Shown in pieces: positions 1 to 9,324 of a stretch of 64,000 nucleotides of DNA. Positions within the stretch are counted from its first letter, which is position 1; each line of letters begins with the position of its first letter. The notes beneath the pieces are model-generated. The model was given only the letters and a program-made list of their open reading frames with translations. It searched no databases and was not told the origin of the DNA. The translations under genes and the position numbers were made by a program. This DNA comes from Planctomycetota bacterium (lineage in GTDB: Bacteria; Planctomycetota; UBA1135; GCA-002686595), in assembly GCA_023150475.1 (NCBI GenBank), contig JAKLKU010000007.1, forward strand, positions 246,110 through 310,109, in the 5' to 3' direction.

Positions 1-8
1 CGCTCGCG

Positions 9-2405
9 GTGTTGGTCGCGCTGCATTGGCCGGCGCGCGGCCCGCGCGTGGGGGACGCCGAGCGTGGGTCGGAGGCGTCGAGCGCGGTCGCGACGGGCGG
101 CGCCGCGGCAGGCGACGAACTCGGCGCCGACACGACTCCCGCGTCCGTCGCGGGCGCGCTCGAAGTGCTTGCGTTGCGCGCGGCGGACCGCACGCCGATC
201 GAAGAGCTCGCGCTCGCGTTGCGGTTGCTCGACGACGACACGTTCGAGCCGCGGCTCGCGTACACCGATCGCCAAGGGCTCGTGCGCTTCGACGACGTGC
301 CCGCCGGCGACGTGGTCGTCGAAAGTGCGGTCGGCGGCGAGCTCCACGCGCTCGTGCGTTCGAAGAAGTGCGGCCGGCGCACGCTGCTCGTCGCGCGCGG
401 CGTCGACGTGCGCGGTCGAGTGCTCTCGCCCACCGGCCTGCCTCTCGCGGGCGCGACGCTCGTGCTCGCGCGCGAGACGGAGCTCGACGACCTGCGTCAC
501 GCGTGGCCGGTCGCGATCAGCGACCCGTTCGGCCGTTTCGCGCTTCCGGACGTCGCGCCCGGCGCGAGGCGGCTCGTCGCACGCCATCCGCGGTTCGCGC
601 CGAGCGCGGCGTATGCGCTCACGAGCGAGCCGGGCTGCGCGCGCGAGCTCGACGTCGTGCTCGGAGGGCCCGCGGCGGAACTGCGCGGTCGTGTGCTCGA
701 CGAGTTCGGCAAGTTGCTGCCGGCCGTGCGCGTGACGGTCGGTCCGCTCGAGCCCTCGGGCGCGCGAGAGAGCGACTCGAGCACGAACGGGGAACGGCCG
801 GTCACCGCGCTCGCGACGCACACCGACGAACGCGGCGAGTTCGTCCTGCGCGGCTTGCCGATCGGCGCGAGCTGGATCGAAGCGCGCGCGGAAGGGTTCG
901 TCGCGGCGTGCGCGCAACGCACGCTCGCGCCGGGTGCGAACGAGCGGCTCGAGCTCGTGCTTCCGCGCGGCGCGCGGCTCGCCGGCGGCGCACGGCTCTC
1001 GCACGGCGCTCCCGCGCGGCACGCGAACGTCCGCGCCAGCGTCGCGGGTGGCGACGAACGCATCACGCGCGCGGCGCTCGACGGCTCGTTCGTGCTCGAC
1101 TCGCTTCCGCCAGGCGTCGTGCACGTCGTGATCGACTGGCAAGGCGAGCAGTGGGCGGAGACGGAGCTCGAGCTCGGCCGCGAGGGTGCTCGTTTCGACG
1201 CAACGCTGGAACCGGTGCGGGCGCTCGCCGGCAGCGTCGTCGATGCACGCGGCGAGCCGCTCGCCGATGCGACGGTGTGGCTCGCGCTCACGAGCGGCGG
1301 CGATCACCCTCGGGCGCGCATCGCGCGCACGGCCGCCGACGGCCGCTTCCGTTTCGCCGGCCTCGTCGAGCGCGACCACGAACTGCGTGTCTTCGCCGAC
1401 GCGGAGCAACTCTGCGAGCTCGCGCGACGCGAGCGCGTGCGACCTGGCGCGGACGCGCTCGCCATCGTCGTCGACGCAAAGCGGCTGCCCACCGCGAGGA
1501 TCGTCGGCCGCGTGCTCGGACCGGACGCTCGTGGCCTTGCCGGCGCAGAGGTGCGCGCTCGACGTGCAGGGCTCGAGCTCGTGCCCTGCGAGACCGACGA
1601 GGACGGCGCGTTCGAACTCGGGCCGCTCGCTCCAGGCGCGTGGTGGTTGTGCGTCGAGCCTCCGAAGGTTTCGCGAATCGGACTCGCCGATGGCGCGTCC
1701 GTCGCGGACGCGCAGCATGATCGATCGAGCGCCGAACTCGCGCCGCGCGCGTTCGCGATCGCCGAGCTCGCTCCCGGCGAGGTGCGCGACACCGGTGACC
1801 TCGCGCTCGAACGCGGCGCGCGTCTTCGCGTGCGCTGCGGGCCCGAGCCCCAGCACGAGTGCGGGCCCGAGCCCCAGCACGAGTGCGGCCCCGAGCCCCA
1901 GCACGAGTGCGGCCCCGAGCTCGAGCTCGAGTCCGGACTCGACGTGCCGCGCGCAGCCGACGCGGCCCTCGGCGCTCCCGTGATCGTCGCGCGTTCGTTC
2001 GATGGTCTCTTCGTCGAATGGCTCGACTTCGAGGGCGGCGTCGCGCGTTCGCGGCCGTTGCCGCCCGGGCGTTGGCGGGTCGCGCTCGAGGCGGGCGCGG
2101 GCCTCGCGCTCCAAGCGCAAGAGGTCGAGCTCGGCGAGGCCGACGTGGAGCTCGCGTTCGAGCTGCTTCGCGGTCGCGAGGTCGCGCTGCGGTTCGACGA
2201 CGACGTTCACGAGGTGCTCGTCGGCGCGGCAGGCGGCCGGGTGCTGCTCGAACGTGAGCTCGGCGTGTCGCGCGAGCTCGAACTGGTGCTCGCGCCGGAG
2301 CGCTACCGCCTCGAGCTCCGCGCCTCGGACGGCCGGACGCGTTCGCTGGACTTCGAAATCACTCGCAGCTCGCCACGCCGCGTGTTCGACGTGAAGATGG
2401 AGTGA
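9..2405 (+). CDS. Carboxypeptidase-regulatory-like (CnaB/transthyretin-like) repeat protein, possibly 5'-truncated by the window edge
   Basis: Multiple repeats of 'G.V.D..G.PLA.A.V.L.....TDADGRFRF..L' type (e.g. LAGSVVDARGEPLADATVWLALTSGG...TAADGRFRFAGL); stop abuts the next gene. Confidence 0.75.
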   Translation: MLVALHWPARGPRVGDAERGSEASSAVATGGAAAGDELGADTTPASVAGALEVLALRAADRTPIEELALALRLLDDDTFEPRLAYTDRQGLVRFDDVPAGDVVVESAVGGELHALVRSKKCGRRTLLVARGVDVRGRVLSPTGLPLAGATLVLARETELDDLRHAWPVAISDPFGRFALPDVAPGARRLVARHPRFAPSAAYALTSEPGCARELDVVLGGPAAELRGRVLDEFGKLLPAVRVTVGPLEPSGARESDSSTNGERPVTALATHTDERGEFVLRGLPIGASWIEARAEGFVAACAQRTLAPGANERLELVLPRGARLAGGARLSHGAPARHANVRASVAGGDERITRAALDGSFVLDSLPPGVVHVVIDWQGEQWAETELELGREGARFDATLEPVRALAGSVVDARGEPLADATVWLALTSGGDHPRARIARTAADGRFRFAGLVERDHELRVFADAEQLCELARRERVRPGADALAIVVDAKRLPTARIVGRVLGPDARGLAGAEVRARRAGLELVPCETDEDGAFELGPLAPGAWWLCVEPPKVSRIGLADGASVADAQHDRSSAELAPRAFAIAELAPGEVRDTGDLALERGARLRVRCGPEPQHECGPEPQHECGPEPQHECGPELELESGLDVPRAADAALGAPVIVARSFDGLFVEWLDFEGGVARSRPLPPGRWRVALEAGAGLALQAQEVELGEADVELAFELLRGREVALRFDDDVHEVLVGAAGGRVLLERELGVSRELELVLAPERYRLELRASDGRTRSLDFEITRSSPRRVFDVKME
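1836..1931 (+). repeat. In-frame minisatellite, 4 x 24 bp (TGCGGGCCCGAGCCCCAGCACGAG), encoding CGPEPQHE repeats; last copy degenerate
   Basis: Direct reading: copies at 1836, 1860, 1884, 1908. Confidence 0.95.
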
Positions 2406-3670
2406 GCCCGAAACGAGGCTCGCTCCCGATGACGTCGCGTTCGATCCGTTGGTCCGTCGCGCTCGGCGCGTGCGCCGTCGCAGCGTGGGCACTCGTCGCG
2501 ATGCTCCGCCACGCACCGCCGGCGGCCGCCACGCGTGCGGGGACGGCGACCGCCGAAGCGCGTGTCGCCGCCCCCGAGCTCGCGCTCCCCGATGCTGCGA
2601 CGGTCGAGCGCTCGCCGCGCGCCGTCGCTGCCGAGCCCGTGGCGCCGGACGCCGTCGTTCCCGCCGAAGTGGCACCACAGCTCGGCGAGCTGCGCGGTCG
2701 TGTGCTGCTCGACGCGACGTTCTCCGACGCCCAGACGCTCGTCACGTTGACTTGGCACGGTTCGTTGCCGGCGCCGGAGTCTGCTCCGGACGGCGCGAAG
2801 GCCACGTCGCGAACGCAGCGTGCTCCGGGTCAGTCGACCGTGACCCACGAACGACTCTCGGCGCAGGGCGAGAGCGACGACTCGGAAGTGACGCATGCCG
2901 TCGGTCCGCATGTCGGCAGCGCGTTCGACTTCGAGTTCGGGGGGCTCGTGCCGGGCGAGTACGAGCTCGGCCTCGTGAGCGTGCCGAGCTCGCACGCCGC
3001 CACCGGCGCGGCGATGCTGGGCGTCGGGCCCGGGCGTTTCTTCTCGCTCGACGAGGTGCTCGTCACCGCGGGCGAGCCGACGCGCGACCCGCGGCTCGAT
3101 CCGCTCGATCTGCGCGGCAAGATCGTGCGAGCCCGGTACGTGGTCGTCGACGGCTACGGCGTGCCACGCGCGTCGGCGGAGTGCCGTGCGATCGCCAGCG
3201 CGACGTCGCAGTCGTACGCGACGAGCGACGAACACGGCAACGTCGAGTTCGTGCTCGCGGCGAACGTCGAAACGATCGAGATCGAGATCGAGCGTCACAC
3301 GACCTGCATCGTGCGCACGCCGCTCGCGTTCGGACGCAGCGTCGTCGTCGTGCCCGATCGGCCGACGCACGTCTTGCACGTCGATCCGGACTCGCTGCCG
3401 CAGTCGGGCGAGCTCTCGATCTTCGTGCGCGAGGCGGAAGAACTCTCCGGCTCGAGTTCGCTCGGCCGTGGCGCGACGTGGAGCCGTTTCGATGCCGCCG
3501 GCGACGCCGTCGTCGCGCCGCGTAGGCTCGGGCCGCACGAGCTCGAGTGGCGCCTGAAGCGTCCCGACGATACGTCGAAGTCGCTCGTCGACCCCGTGCA
3601 ACGGCTCGAAGTGCGCGCTCCCGGCGAAGCGGTCGTGGTCGAGCTCGTCGTGCCCGCGGAGCTGCGTTGA
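2402..3670 (+). CDS. Hypothetical exported/anchored protein, paralogue of the next gene
   Basis: N-terminal hydrophobic segment; shares DPLDLR...ARYV.VD..GVP...A...S.ELGNVE.V.AA....E......C.V.TP....RSVVVVP.RPT.VL.IDP with 3674..4909. Confidence 0.7.
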   Translation: MSPKRGSLPMTSRSIRWSVALGACAVAAWALVAMLRHAPPAAATRAGTATAEARVAAPELALPDAATVERSPRAVAAEPVAPDAVVPAEVAPQLGELRGRVLLDATFSDAQTLVTLTWHGSLPAPESAPDGAKATSRTQRAPGQSTVTHERLSAQGESDDSEVTHAVGPHVGSAFDFEFGGLVPGEYELGLVSVPSSHAATGAAMLGVGPGRFFSLDEVLVTAGEPTRDPRLDPLDLRGKIVRARYVVVDGYGVPRASAECRAIASATSQSYATSDEHGNVEFVLAANVETIEIEIERHTTCIVRTPLAFGRSVVVVPDRPTHVLHVDPDSLPQSGELSIFVREAEELSGSSSLGRGATWSRFDAAGDAVVAPRRLGPHELEWRLKRPDDTSKSLVDPVQRLEVRAPGEAVVVELVVPAELR

Positions 3671-3673
3671 GCC

Positions 3674-4909
3674 GTGCGACTCTCGCGCCGGCCTGCAGCG
3701 TGGCTCGTGCTGGTCGTGGCGGGCGTCGTGCTCGCGATGTGGCTCGTGCGCGGCTTTCGCGCAGCGTCGGAGGCGACGACGATCGGCGCGCCGCGAGCCA
3801 CGCGCGCGACGGGCGCGACGGGCTCGACACGCGAGCTCGTGGACCTCGCCGAGCCTGACGATGCACGCGCACGCGCGCCCGCGGAACCGGGCGCGAGCGA
3901 ACCGGCGCCGGCCGCACCGTCGGCCACATCGCCGACCGCGGACTCGGGCGACGAAGCGCTGGGTGGGCTCGAAGGCACGCTGTGGCTTGCGCCGGAGCTC
4001 GCGACGCACGAGTGGCGCATCCGCGTCGAACGCGTGCCGAAGTCGGCGCTCGCTCGCACGTCCAGCGAATGCACGTTCACACGGACCGCGTGCCTCGAGT
4101 TCGCGTTCGCCGACCTCGTCCCCGGCTGGTACACGGCGCGTGTCGAACTCGTGCGCCGCTTGCCGCCGCGGTCGCCGCCCGAAGTCAATGGCAACGGCAA
4201 CGGCAACGGCGCAGGCGACCGCGAAGGCGAAGTCGACGCCGAAGGCACGGGGCTCGCGGAACTGCTGCACGTCGACTACGGCCTCGAAGTCGTCGGCGGC
4301 GAATCGACGCGCTCGCCGGAGTGGGACCCGCTTGATCTGCGCGACGCCTATCGTTTGGCGCGCTACGTCTTGGTCGACGAAGTCGGAGTGCCTTGGCGGG
4401 GCGCCGTGGTGAGGTCGAGCACAGACGCCGAAAGCGAATTCACGAGCGTCAGCGACGAGCTCGGCAACGTCGAGATCGTGGTCGCCGCGGCCGCGACGCA
4501 GGTCGAACTGACGCTGCGCGGCGCCGACGCATGCGCCGTCGAGACGCCGTTCACGAGCGCGCGTTCGGTGGTCGTCGTGCCGCGGCGGCCGACGTACGTG
4601 CTCGAGATCGATCCGACTCTGGTGCCGTCGGACCGTTGGCTCGGACTGTCCGTCCAAGCGGTGCGAGTCGACGGGAGCGAGTCCTCCGTCCGAACCGATC
4701 GCGCGTACGTCGAGTTCGAACCCGGGAGCGGCACGGTCCGCCTGCAGCCGACCCGGCTCGGTGCGCACGAGCTCCAGTGGCTGGTGAAGCGCCAAGGCCG
4801 CGGGACGGTCTTCATCGACTCACCGACCCGCTTGGACGTGCAACCGCGCGCCGAACCCGTGCATGTACGCCTCGACTTGCCGGAAGCCGTGCTCGCGGCG
4901 CTGCGCTGA
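3674..4909 (+). CDS. Hypothetical exported/anchored protein, tandem paralogue of 2402..3670
   Basis: GTG start 3 bp after the previous stop; N-terminal TM; homologous C-terminal half to 2402..3670; NGNGNGNG low-complexity insert at ~4186-4212. Confidence 0.7.
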   Translation: MRLSRRPAAWLVLVVAGVVLAMWLVRGFRAASEATTIGAPRATRATGATGSTRELVDLAEPDDARARAPAEPGASEPAPAAPSATSPTADSGDEALGGLEGTLWLAPELATHEWRIRVERVPKSALARTSSECTFTRTACLEFAFADLVPGWYTARVELVRRLPPRSPPEVNGNGNGNGAGDREGEVDAEGTGLAELLHVDYGLEVVGGESTRSPEWDPLDLRDAYRLARYVLVDEVGVPWRGAVVRSSTDAESEFTSVSDELGNVEIVVAAAATQVELTLRGADACAVETPFTSARSVVVVPRRPTYVLEIDPTLVPSDRWLGLSVQAVRVDGSESSVRTDRAYVEFEPGSGTVRLQPTRLGAHELQWLVKRQGRGTVFIDSPTRLDVQPRAEPVHVRLDLPEAVLAALR

Positions 4910-4940
4910 CGCGAGCCCGCGAAATCCTGGATTGGAGCTC

Positions 4941-4960
4941 TTGACAGCGCGTCATTGTCA
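4941..4960 (+). promoter_or_regulatory. Putative -35 (TTGACA) overlapped by inverted repeat TGACA-N9-TGTCA; candidate autoregulatory operator for the ArsR gene
   Basis: TTGACA at 4941-4946; TGACA 4942-4946 / TGTCA 4956-4960; local AT-rich stretch 18 bp upstream of the GTG start. Confidence 0.45.
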
Positions 4961-4977
4961 TTTCACTCTATAGCTAA

Positions 4978-5358
4978 GTGATTCGAGCCCGCCTGTCCCC
5001 CGACCCCGACCGACTCAGCGCGACCTTCGCCGCGCTGGCCGACCCGACGCGTCGCGCGATCCTCGCGCGGCTCGCCCGCGGCGAATCGTCGGTCACCGAG
5101 CTCGCGCAACCGTTCGACCTCAGCCTGCCGGCGATCTCGAAGCACCTCGCGGTGCTCGAACGCTCCGGTCTGGTCGAGCGGCGGCGCGAAGCACGTTGGC
5201 GCTACTGCAAGCTCGATCCCGAGCCGCTGAAAGACGCGTCGGCGTGGATCGAGGAGTACCGCAGGTTCTGGGAGCAGAGCTTCGATCGGCTCGACGCGTA
5301 CTTGAAGGAGCTCCAGAAAGGACCTCGCGATGCCGACCCGCCTCGACCCGCCCCCTGA
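4978..5358 (+). CDS. ArsR-family winged-helix transcriptional regulator
   Basis: ALADPTRRAILARLARGESSVTELAQPFDLSLPAISKHLAVLERSGLVERRREAR..Y matches the ArsR/SmtB HTH signature. Confidence 0.93.
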   Translation: MIRARLSPDPDRLSATFAALADPTRRAILARLARGESSVTELAQPFDLSLPAISKHLAVLERSGLVERRREARWRYCKLDPEPLKDASAWIEEYRRFWEQSFDRLDAYLKELQKGPRDADPPRPAP

Positions 5359-6793
5359 CTTCGCTCGCGAGTTCGTCTTCTCGCGCACGTTCGACGCGCC
5401 GCGGGCCGCCGTGTTCGCCGCGTGGACCGATCCGGCGATCCTCGCCTTGTGGTGGGGGCCGAAGGGCTTCACCAGTCCACGCTGCGAGCTCGACGCGCGC
5501 ATCGGCGGCGCGATCCACGTCGACATGCGCGGTCCGGACGGAATCGTGCATCCGATGGCGGGCGAAGTGCGCGAGCTCGTCGAGCCCGAACGCTTCGTCT
5601 TCACTGCGGGTTCGCTCGACGAGCACGGCGAGCGGCTCTTCCAAGTCCGCAATGCGATTCACTTCGCCGAACACGGCGGTCGGACGATCGTCACGGTGCG
5701 CGCGCGCTTCGAGTGGATCACGCCGGGCATGGAGTCGTCGCTCGGCGGCATGGATCCGGGCTGGAACGAATCGCTGGATCGTATGGTCGCCGTCGTGCTC
5801 GCGCGCGCCGCGGACATCCGGCGCGGCTCGACCGACGGCAACGAAGCGACCTCGGAACTCGGGATCGAGCTCTCGCGCGTGTTCGACGCGCCGGTCGAAC
5901 TCGTGTGGGACGTGTGGACGCGCGCGGAGCACATCGCGCGTTGGTGGGGCCCGAGCGGTTTCTCGACGACGATCGAGCAGTTCGACTTTCGGCCCGGCGG
6001 TCGGTTCAAGCACACGATGCACGGCCCCGACGGCACCGACTATCCGAACCTGAGCGTGTTCCGCGCGATCGTCCCGTACGAGCGCATCGACTACACGCAC
6101 TCCGGAGGCGAGGAAGACGGGCCGGGCGCGAGTTTCCAAGGCTCGTGGCGGTTCCAGGCGCTCGCCGGCGGCCGCACCAAGGTCACGATCTCGCTGACGT
6201 TCCCGACCCGCGAACGGCGCGACTTCGTGATCCGCGAGTTCGGCGCGATCGCGGGCGGCAAGCAGACGCTCGCGCGGTTCGACGAACACGTCGCCAGCGT
6301 GCGTGCGGCGGACGAGCTCGTGATCGAGCGCACGTTCGACGCGCCGCGCGAAATCGTGTTCGCTGCGTGGACCGAGCTCGAACGCTTGAAGTCGTGGTGG
6401 GGGCCGAAGGGCTTCGAGTGGCTCGGCGGCACGCTCGATCTGCGGCCCGGCGGACGGTTCCACTACGGCATGCGCGCTCCGGGTGGCGGCGAGATGTGGG
6501 GCAAGTTCGTGTGGCGCGAGATCGTGCGGCCCGAACGGCTGGTGTACATCGTTTCGTTCTCCGACGCGGCGGGCGGGACGACGCGCCATCCGCTCGCGCC
6601 GACGTGGCCGCTCGAAATGCTCAACACGTTGCTCTTCGTCGAACACGGCGCACGGACGAAGCTCGTGCTGCACGGATTGCCGCTCGGCGCGAACGACGCC
6701 GAGCGCGAAACGTTCCGCAAGGCGCACGAAGGCGTGCGCGGTGGGTTCAAGGGCACGCTCGACCAACTCGAAGCGTTCTTGGCCGGCAAGTGA
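5330..6793 (+). CDS. Three-domain SRPBCC/AHSA1 (activator of Hsp90 ATPase-like) protein
   Basis: Three tandem copies of 'RTFDAPRE.VFAAWT....L..WWGPKGF....DLRPGGRF...M.GPDG'; overlaps the arsR 3' end by 29 bp. Confidence 0.9.
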   Translation: MPTRLDPPPDFAREFVFSRTFDAPRAAVFAAWTDPAILALWWGPKGFTSPRCELDARIGGAIHVDMRGPDGIVHPMAGEVRELVEPERFVFTAGSLDEHGERLFQVRNAIHFAEHGGRTIVTVRARFEWITPGMESSLGGMDPGWNESLDRMVAVVLARAADIRRGSTDGNEATSELGIELSRVFDAPVELVWDVWTRAEHIARWWGPSGFSTTIEQFDFRPGGRFKHTMHGPDGTDYPNLSVFRAIVPYERIDYTHSGGEEDGPGASFQGSWRFQALAGGRTKVTISLTFPTRERRDFVIREFGAIAGGKQTLARFDEHVASVRAADELVIERTFDAPREIVFAAWTELERLKSWWGPKGFEWLGGTLDLRPGGRFHYGMRAPGGGEMWGKFVWREIVRPERLVYIVSFSDAAGGTTRHPLAPTWPLEMLNTLLFVEHGARTKLVLHGLPLGANDAERETFRKAHEGVRGGFKGTLDQLEAFLAGK

Positions 6794-6807
6794 AGGAGTC
6801 GCTGCAC

Positions 6808-7182
6808 ATGGAATCGAACTCGAAGGCCTTCTCGTGGTCCGGGCGGGCGCTCTCGTGGTTGCTCGCGGCGTTCCTCTTCGTCAGCGCCTCGATGAAGTTC
6901 GTGCGACCGCCCGGCTTCGAGGAGGGCATCGCACACATCGGCTGGGCGGCGTCGAAGGCCACCGGGATCGGCGTGCTCGAGTTCGCCTGCACGGTGCTCT
7001 ACGTGATCCCGCGCACGGCGGTGCTCGGCGCGATCCTCCTGACCGGGTATCTCGGCGGCGCGACGGCGACGCACGTGCGCGTCGACGACGACGTGCTCGT
7101 CCAGCCGTTGCTCGGCGTGATCGCGTGGCTCGGGCTCTGGCTGCGCGATCCGCGCTTGAGGAACGTCTTGCCGCTGTCGTGA
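6808..7182 (+). CDS. DoxX-like family small membrane protein
   Basis: Four hydrophobic segments; RALSWLLAAFLFVSASMKF...GVLEFACTVLYVIPRTAVLGAILLTGYLGGATATHVR typical of the DoxX-like family next to AHSA1 genes. Confidence 0.85.
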   Translation: MESNSKAFSWSGRALSWLLAAFLFVSASMKFVRPPGFEEGIAHIGWAASKATGIGVLEFACTVLYVIPRTAVLGAILLTGYLGGATATHVRVDDDVLVQPLLGVIAWLGLWLRDPRLRNVLPLS

Positions 7183-7260
7183 ACCGAGCGCGGCGCGAAC
7201 ACGTCGCGCTCGGCGAGCCGTGTGGTGCCGCGAGCGCCGCGCGTTCCGCAGAGCGCGCGA

Positions 7261-8046
7261 TCAGCGCGCGCGGCCGAAGTCGTCCTCGAGCCGGACGATG
7301 TCGTCCTCGCCGAAGTACGTGCCGCTCTGGATCTCCACGAACGTGAGGATCTCGTCGCCGACGTTCTCGATGCGGTGCGCGGCGCCGATCGGGATGTCGA
7401 TCGTCTCGCCGCGGGAGAGCACGACGTCGCGGCCGTCCAGCGTGACCTTGGCCTCGCCGCGCACGACGATCCAGTGCTCCGCGCGCCGCGTGTGCTTCTG
7501 ATAGGAGAGGCGCTTCTTCGGCAGCACGTCGATGCGCTTCACCTTGAACGCCGGGTGGTCGGCGAGCACCCAGTACTCACCCCACGGCCGGCGATCGTGG
7601 ACTTGGTCGACGCGCCGTTTCGCTTCGCGCGCGAGGAGCTCGGTGTAGACCGCGCGGTACGCCGCGGCGGCGTGCGAGGACTGCGGCGCGACGGTCGCGG
7701 CGAGCGGCACGCGCGACGGACCTTCGTGGCTCGCGACGAACAGCGCGCGGGGCGCGAGCCGATCGGCGAGCTCGAACTCCTCCGCGCTCGGGTTCGGCGA
7801 GAGCGTCACGACGACCGGCGCCGTGGCGACGATCGCGAGCGGCAGGGCGCGCGGTTCGGCGAGCACGTGCACGAGGTCGAAGTCGCTCGCCCGGGCGAAC
7901 GCGTCGGCCATCGTGACGGACGCGCGCGCGTCGTCGCCGGCCTCGCTCAGGCGCACTTCGATGCCGCCGTGGCCGAGTTCGCGCACCAAGAGCCGTGCGA
8001 TGTCCGCGAACGGACCGCGCGCGGGAGCGACGAGGAGCAGTTTCAT
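7261..8046 (-). CDS. Phosphomannose isomerase type II-like cupin with N-terminal GT-B-like domain
   Basis: C-terminus RPWGEYWVLAD...VKRIDVLPKKRLSYQKHTRRAEHWIVVRGEAKVTLDG...GETIDIPIGAAHRIENVG matches mannose-6-P isomerase type II cupins; N-terminus resembles a GT-B Rossmann half. Confidence 0.8.
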   Translation of the reverse strand: MKLLLVAPARGPFADIARLLVRELGHGGIEVRLSEAGDDARASVTMADAFARASDFDLVHVLAEPRALPLAIVATAPVVVTLSPNPSAEEFELADRLAPRALFVASHEGPSRVPLAATVAPQSSHAAAAYRAVYTELLAREAKRRVDQVHDRRPWGEYWVLADHPAFKVKRIDVLPKKRLSYQKHTRRAEHWIVVRGEAKVTLDGRDVVLSRGETIDIPIGAAHRIENVGDEILTFVEIQSGTYFGEDDIVRLEDDFGRAR

Positions 8047-8121
8047 CGGTCGAAGGAGTCTAGGCGCGCCTCGCGACGCGGCAAGGCGCCTCTCTTCGGA
8101 CGGCGACGCCCTCGGACTCGA

Positions 8122-9321
8122 CTAGGTGCGGCGCAGCGCCGCGGTCGGCGTCATCCGGCAAGCGCGCAGCGCCGGCCAGAGCCCGCCGATCATGCCGAGC
8201 AACACCGAGAAGAAGATCGCCGCGCCGACCACCACCGGCGTCACGCGGAAGGCGAACGCCACTTCGGTGAACGTCTGGCCGTTCATCGTGCCGGTCTCGA
8301 TGCCGTTGATCGGCAAGACGAGCACGCAACCGACGAGTCCGCCCATCACGCAGAGCAGCAGCGTCTCCAGCATGAACGCGACGAAGATCGGCAACGGCCG
8401 GAAGCCCGTCGCGAGCAGGATGCCGATCTCGTTCGTGCGCGACGCGATCGCCGACAGCATCGTGTTGATCGCCGTGAACGCCGCGCCGACGCCCATGATC
8501 ACGGCGAGCGCCATGCCGAGGCCGAGCAGGATGCCGCCGAGCATCTGCGTCTGCGATTCGAGGAACGCACGCTCGGTCAGCACCTTCGCCGGCGCTTCGG
8601 TGTCGTTCGCGAGCCGCCCGGCGAGGCTCGCCGGATCCGGGCCGCCTTCCGCGTTGACGTCGCCGATCAGCGTGCCGGGCTTCACTTTGGCGATCACGCG
8701 GTTCGGGCCGTACGCGTCGAGGACGGCGAGCGCCCGCTCGAGGTCCGCCCAGATCTCGCTGACGAACGGTCCGTCGTGGTCGAACACGCCGACGACGCGG
8801 AACGGCGTCGTGTTGATCACCATCACGTCGCCGACATGGCAGTCCTGGATGCGCTCGACGAGCTTCTTGCCGACGATGATCTCGTCGGCGCCCGGCGTGA
8901 AATTCCGGCCTTCGATGATGCGCAACTCGTCGCCGCGGATCGTGAACGTCGCTTGCTGCACGCCGCGGAACGCGACGTTGACTTCGCCGCCGTCCGGACG
9001 TCTGCGCAGCACGCCGGAGTAGCTCTCCATCGACGCGAGCGGCCCGTGCTCGGGCGTTTGCTCGATCTCGGGCAGCGACTTCATCAGTTTCATGCCGCGT
9101 TCGCGCTGGAACTGACTGTCGGTCTCGCCGGTCGCGCCGGGCCGCAGGAAGACGATCACGTCCTCGCGGCCTTGCGACGTGAACATCGTCGTGAAGCCCT
9201 GCTGCAGCGCGAGCACGCCAGCGAAGATCGCCACGGTCACGCCGATGCCGAACACCGAGAGGAACGTCGCCGCCTTGCGGACGAAGAGGCTGCGCACCGT
9301 GTAGTTGAGCGGGATGAACAT
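8122..9321 (-). CDS. ABC transporter permease (FtsX/MacB type)
   Basis: N-terminal TM, periplasmic domain, C-terminal 3 TM block ending in PALRACRMTPTAALRRT. Confidence 0.88.
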   Translation of the reverse strand: MFIPLNYTVRSLFVRKAATFLSVFGIGVTVAIFAGVLALQQGFTTMFTSQGREDVIVFLRPGATGETDSQFQRERGMKLMKSLPEIEQTPEHGPLASMESYSGVLRRRPDGGEVNVAFRGVQQATFTIRGDELRIIEGRNFTPGADEIIVGKKLVERIQDCHVGDVMVINTTPFRVVGVFDHDGPFVSEIWADLERALAVLDAYGPNRVIAKVKPGTLIGDVNAEGGPDPASLAGRLANDTEAPAKVLTERAFLESQTQMLGGILLGLGMALAVIMGVGAAFTAINTMLSAIASRTNEIGILLATGFRPLPIFVAFMLETLLLCVMGGLVGCVLVLPINGIETGTMNGQTFTEVAFAFRVTPVVVGAAIFFSVLLGMIGGLWPALRACRMTPTAALRRT

Positions 9322-9324
9322 GGC

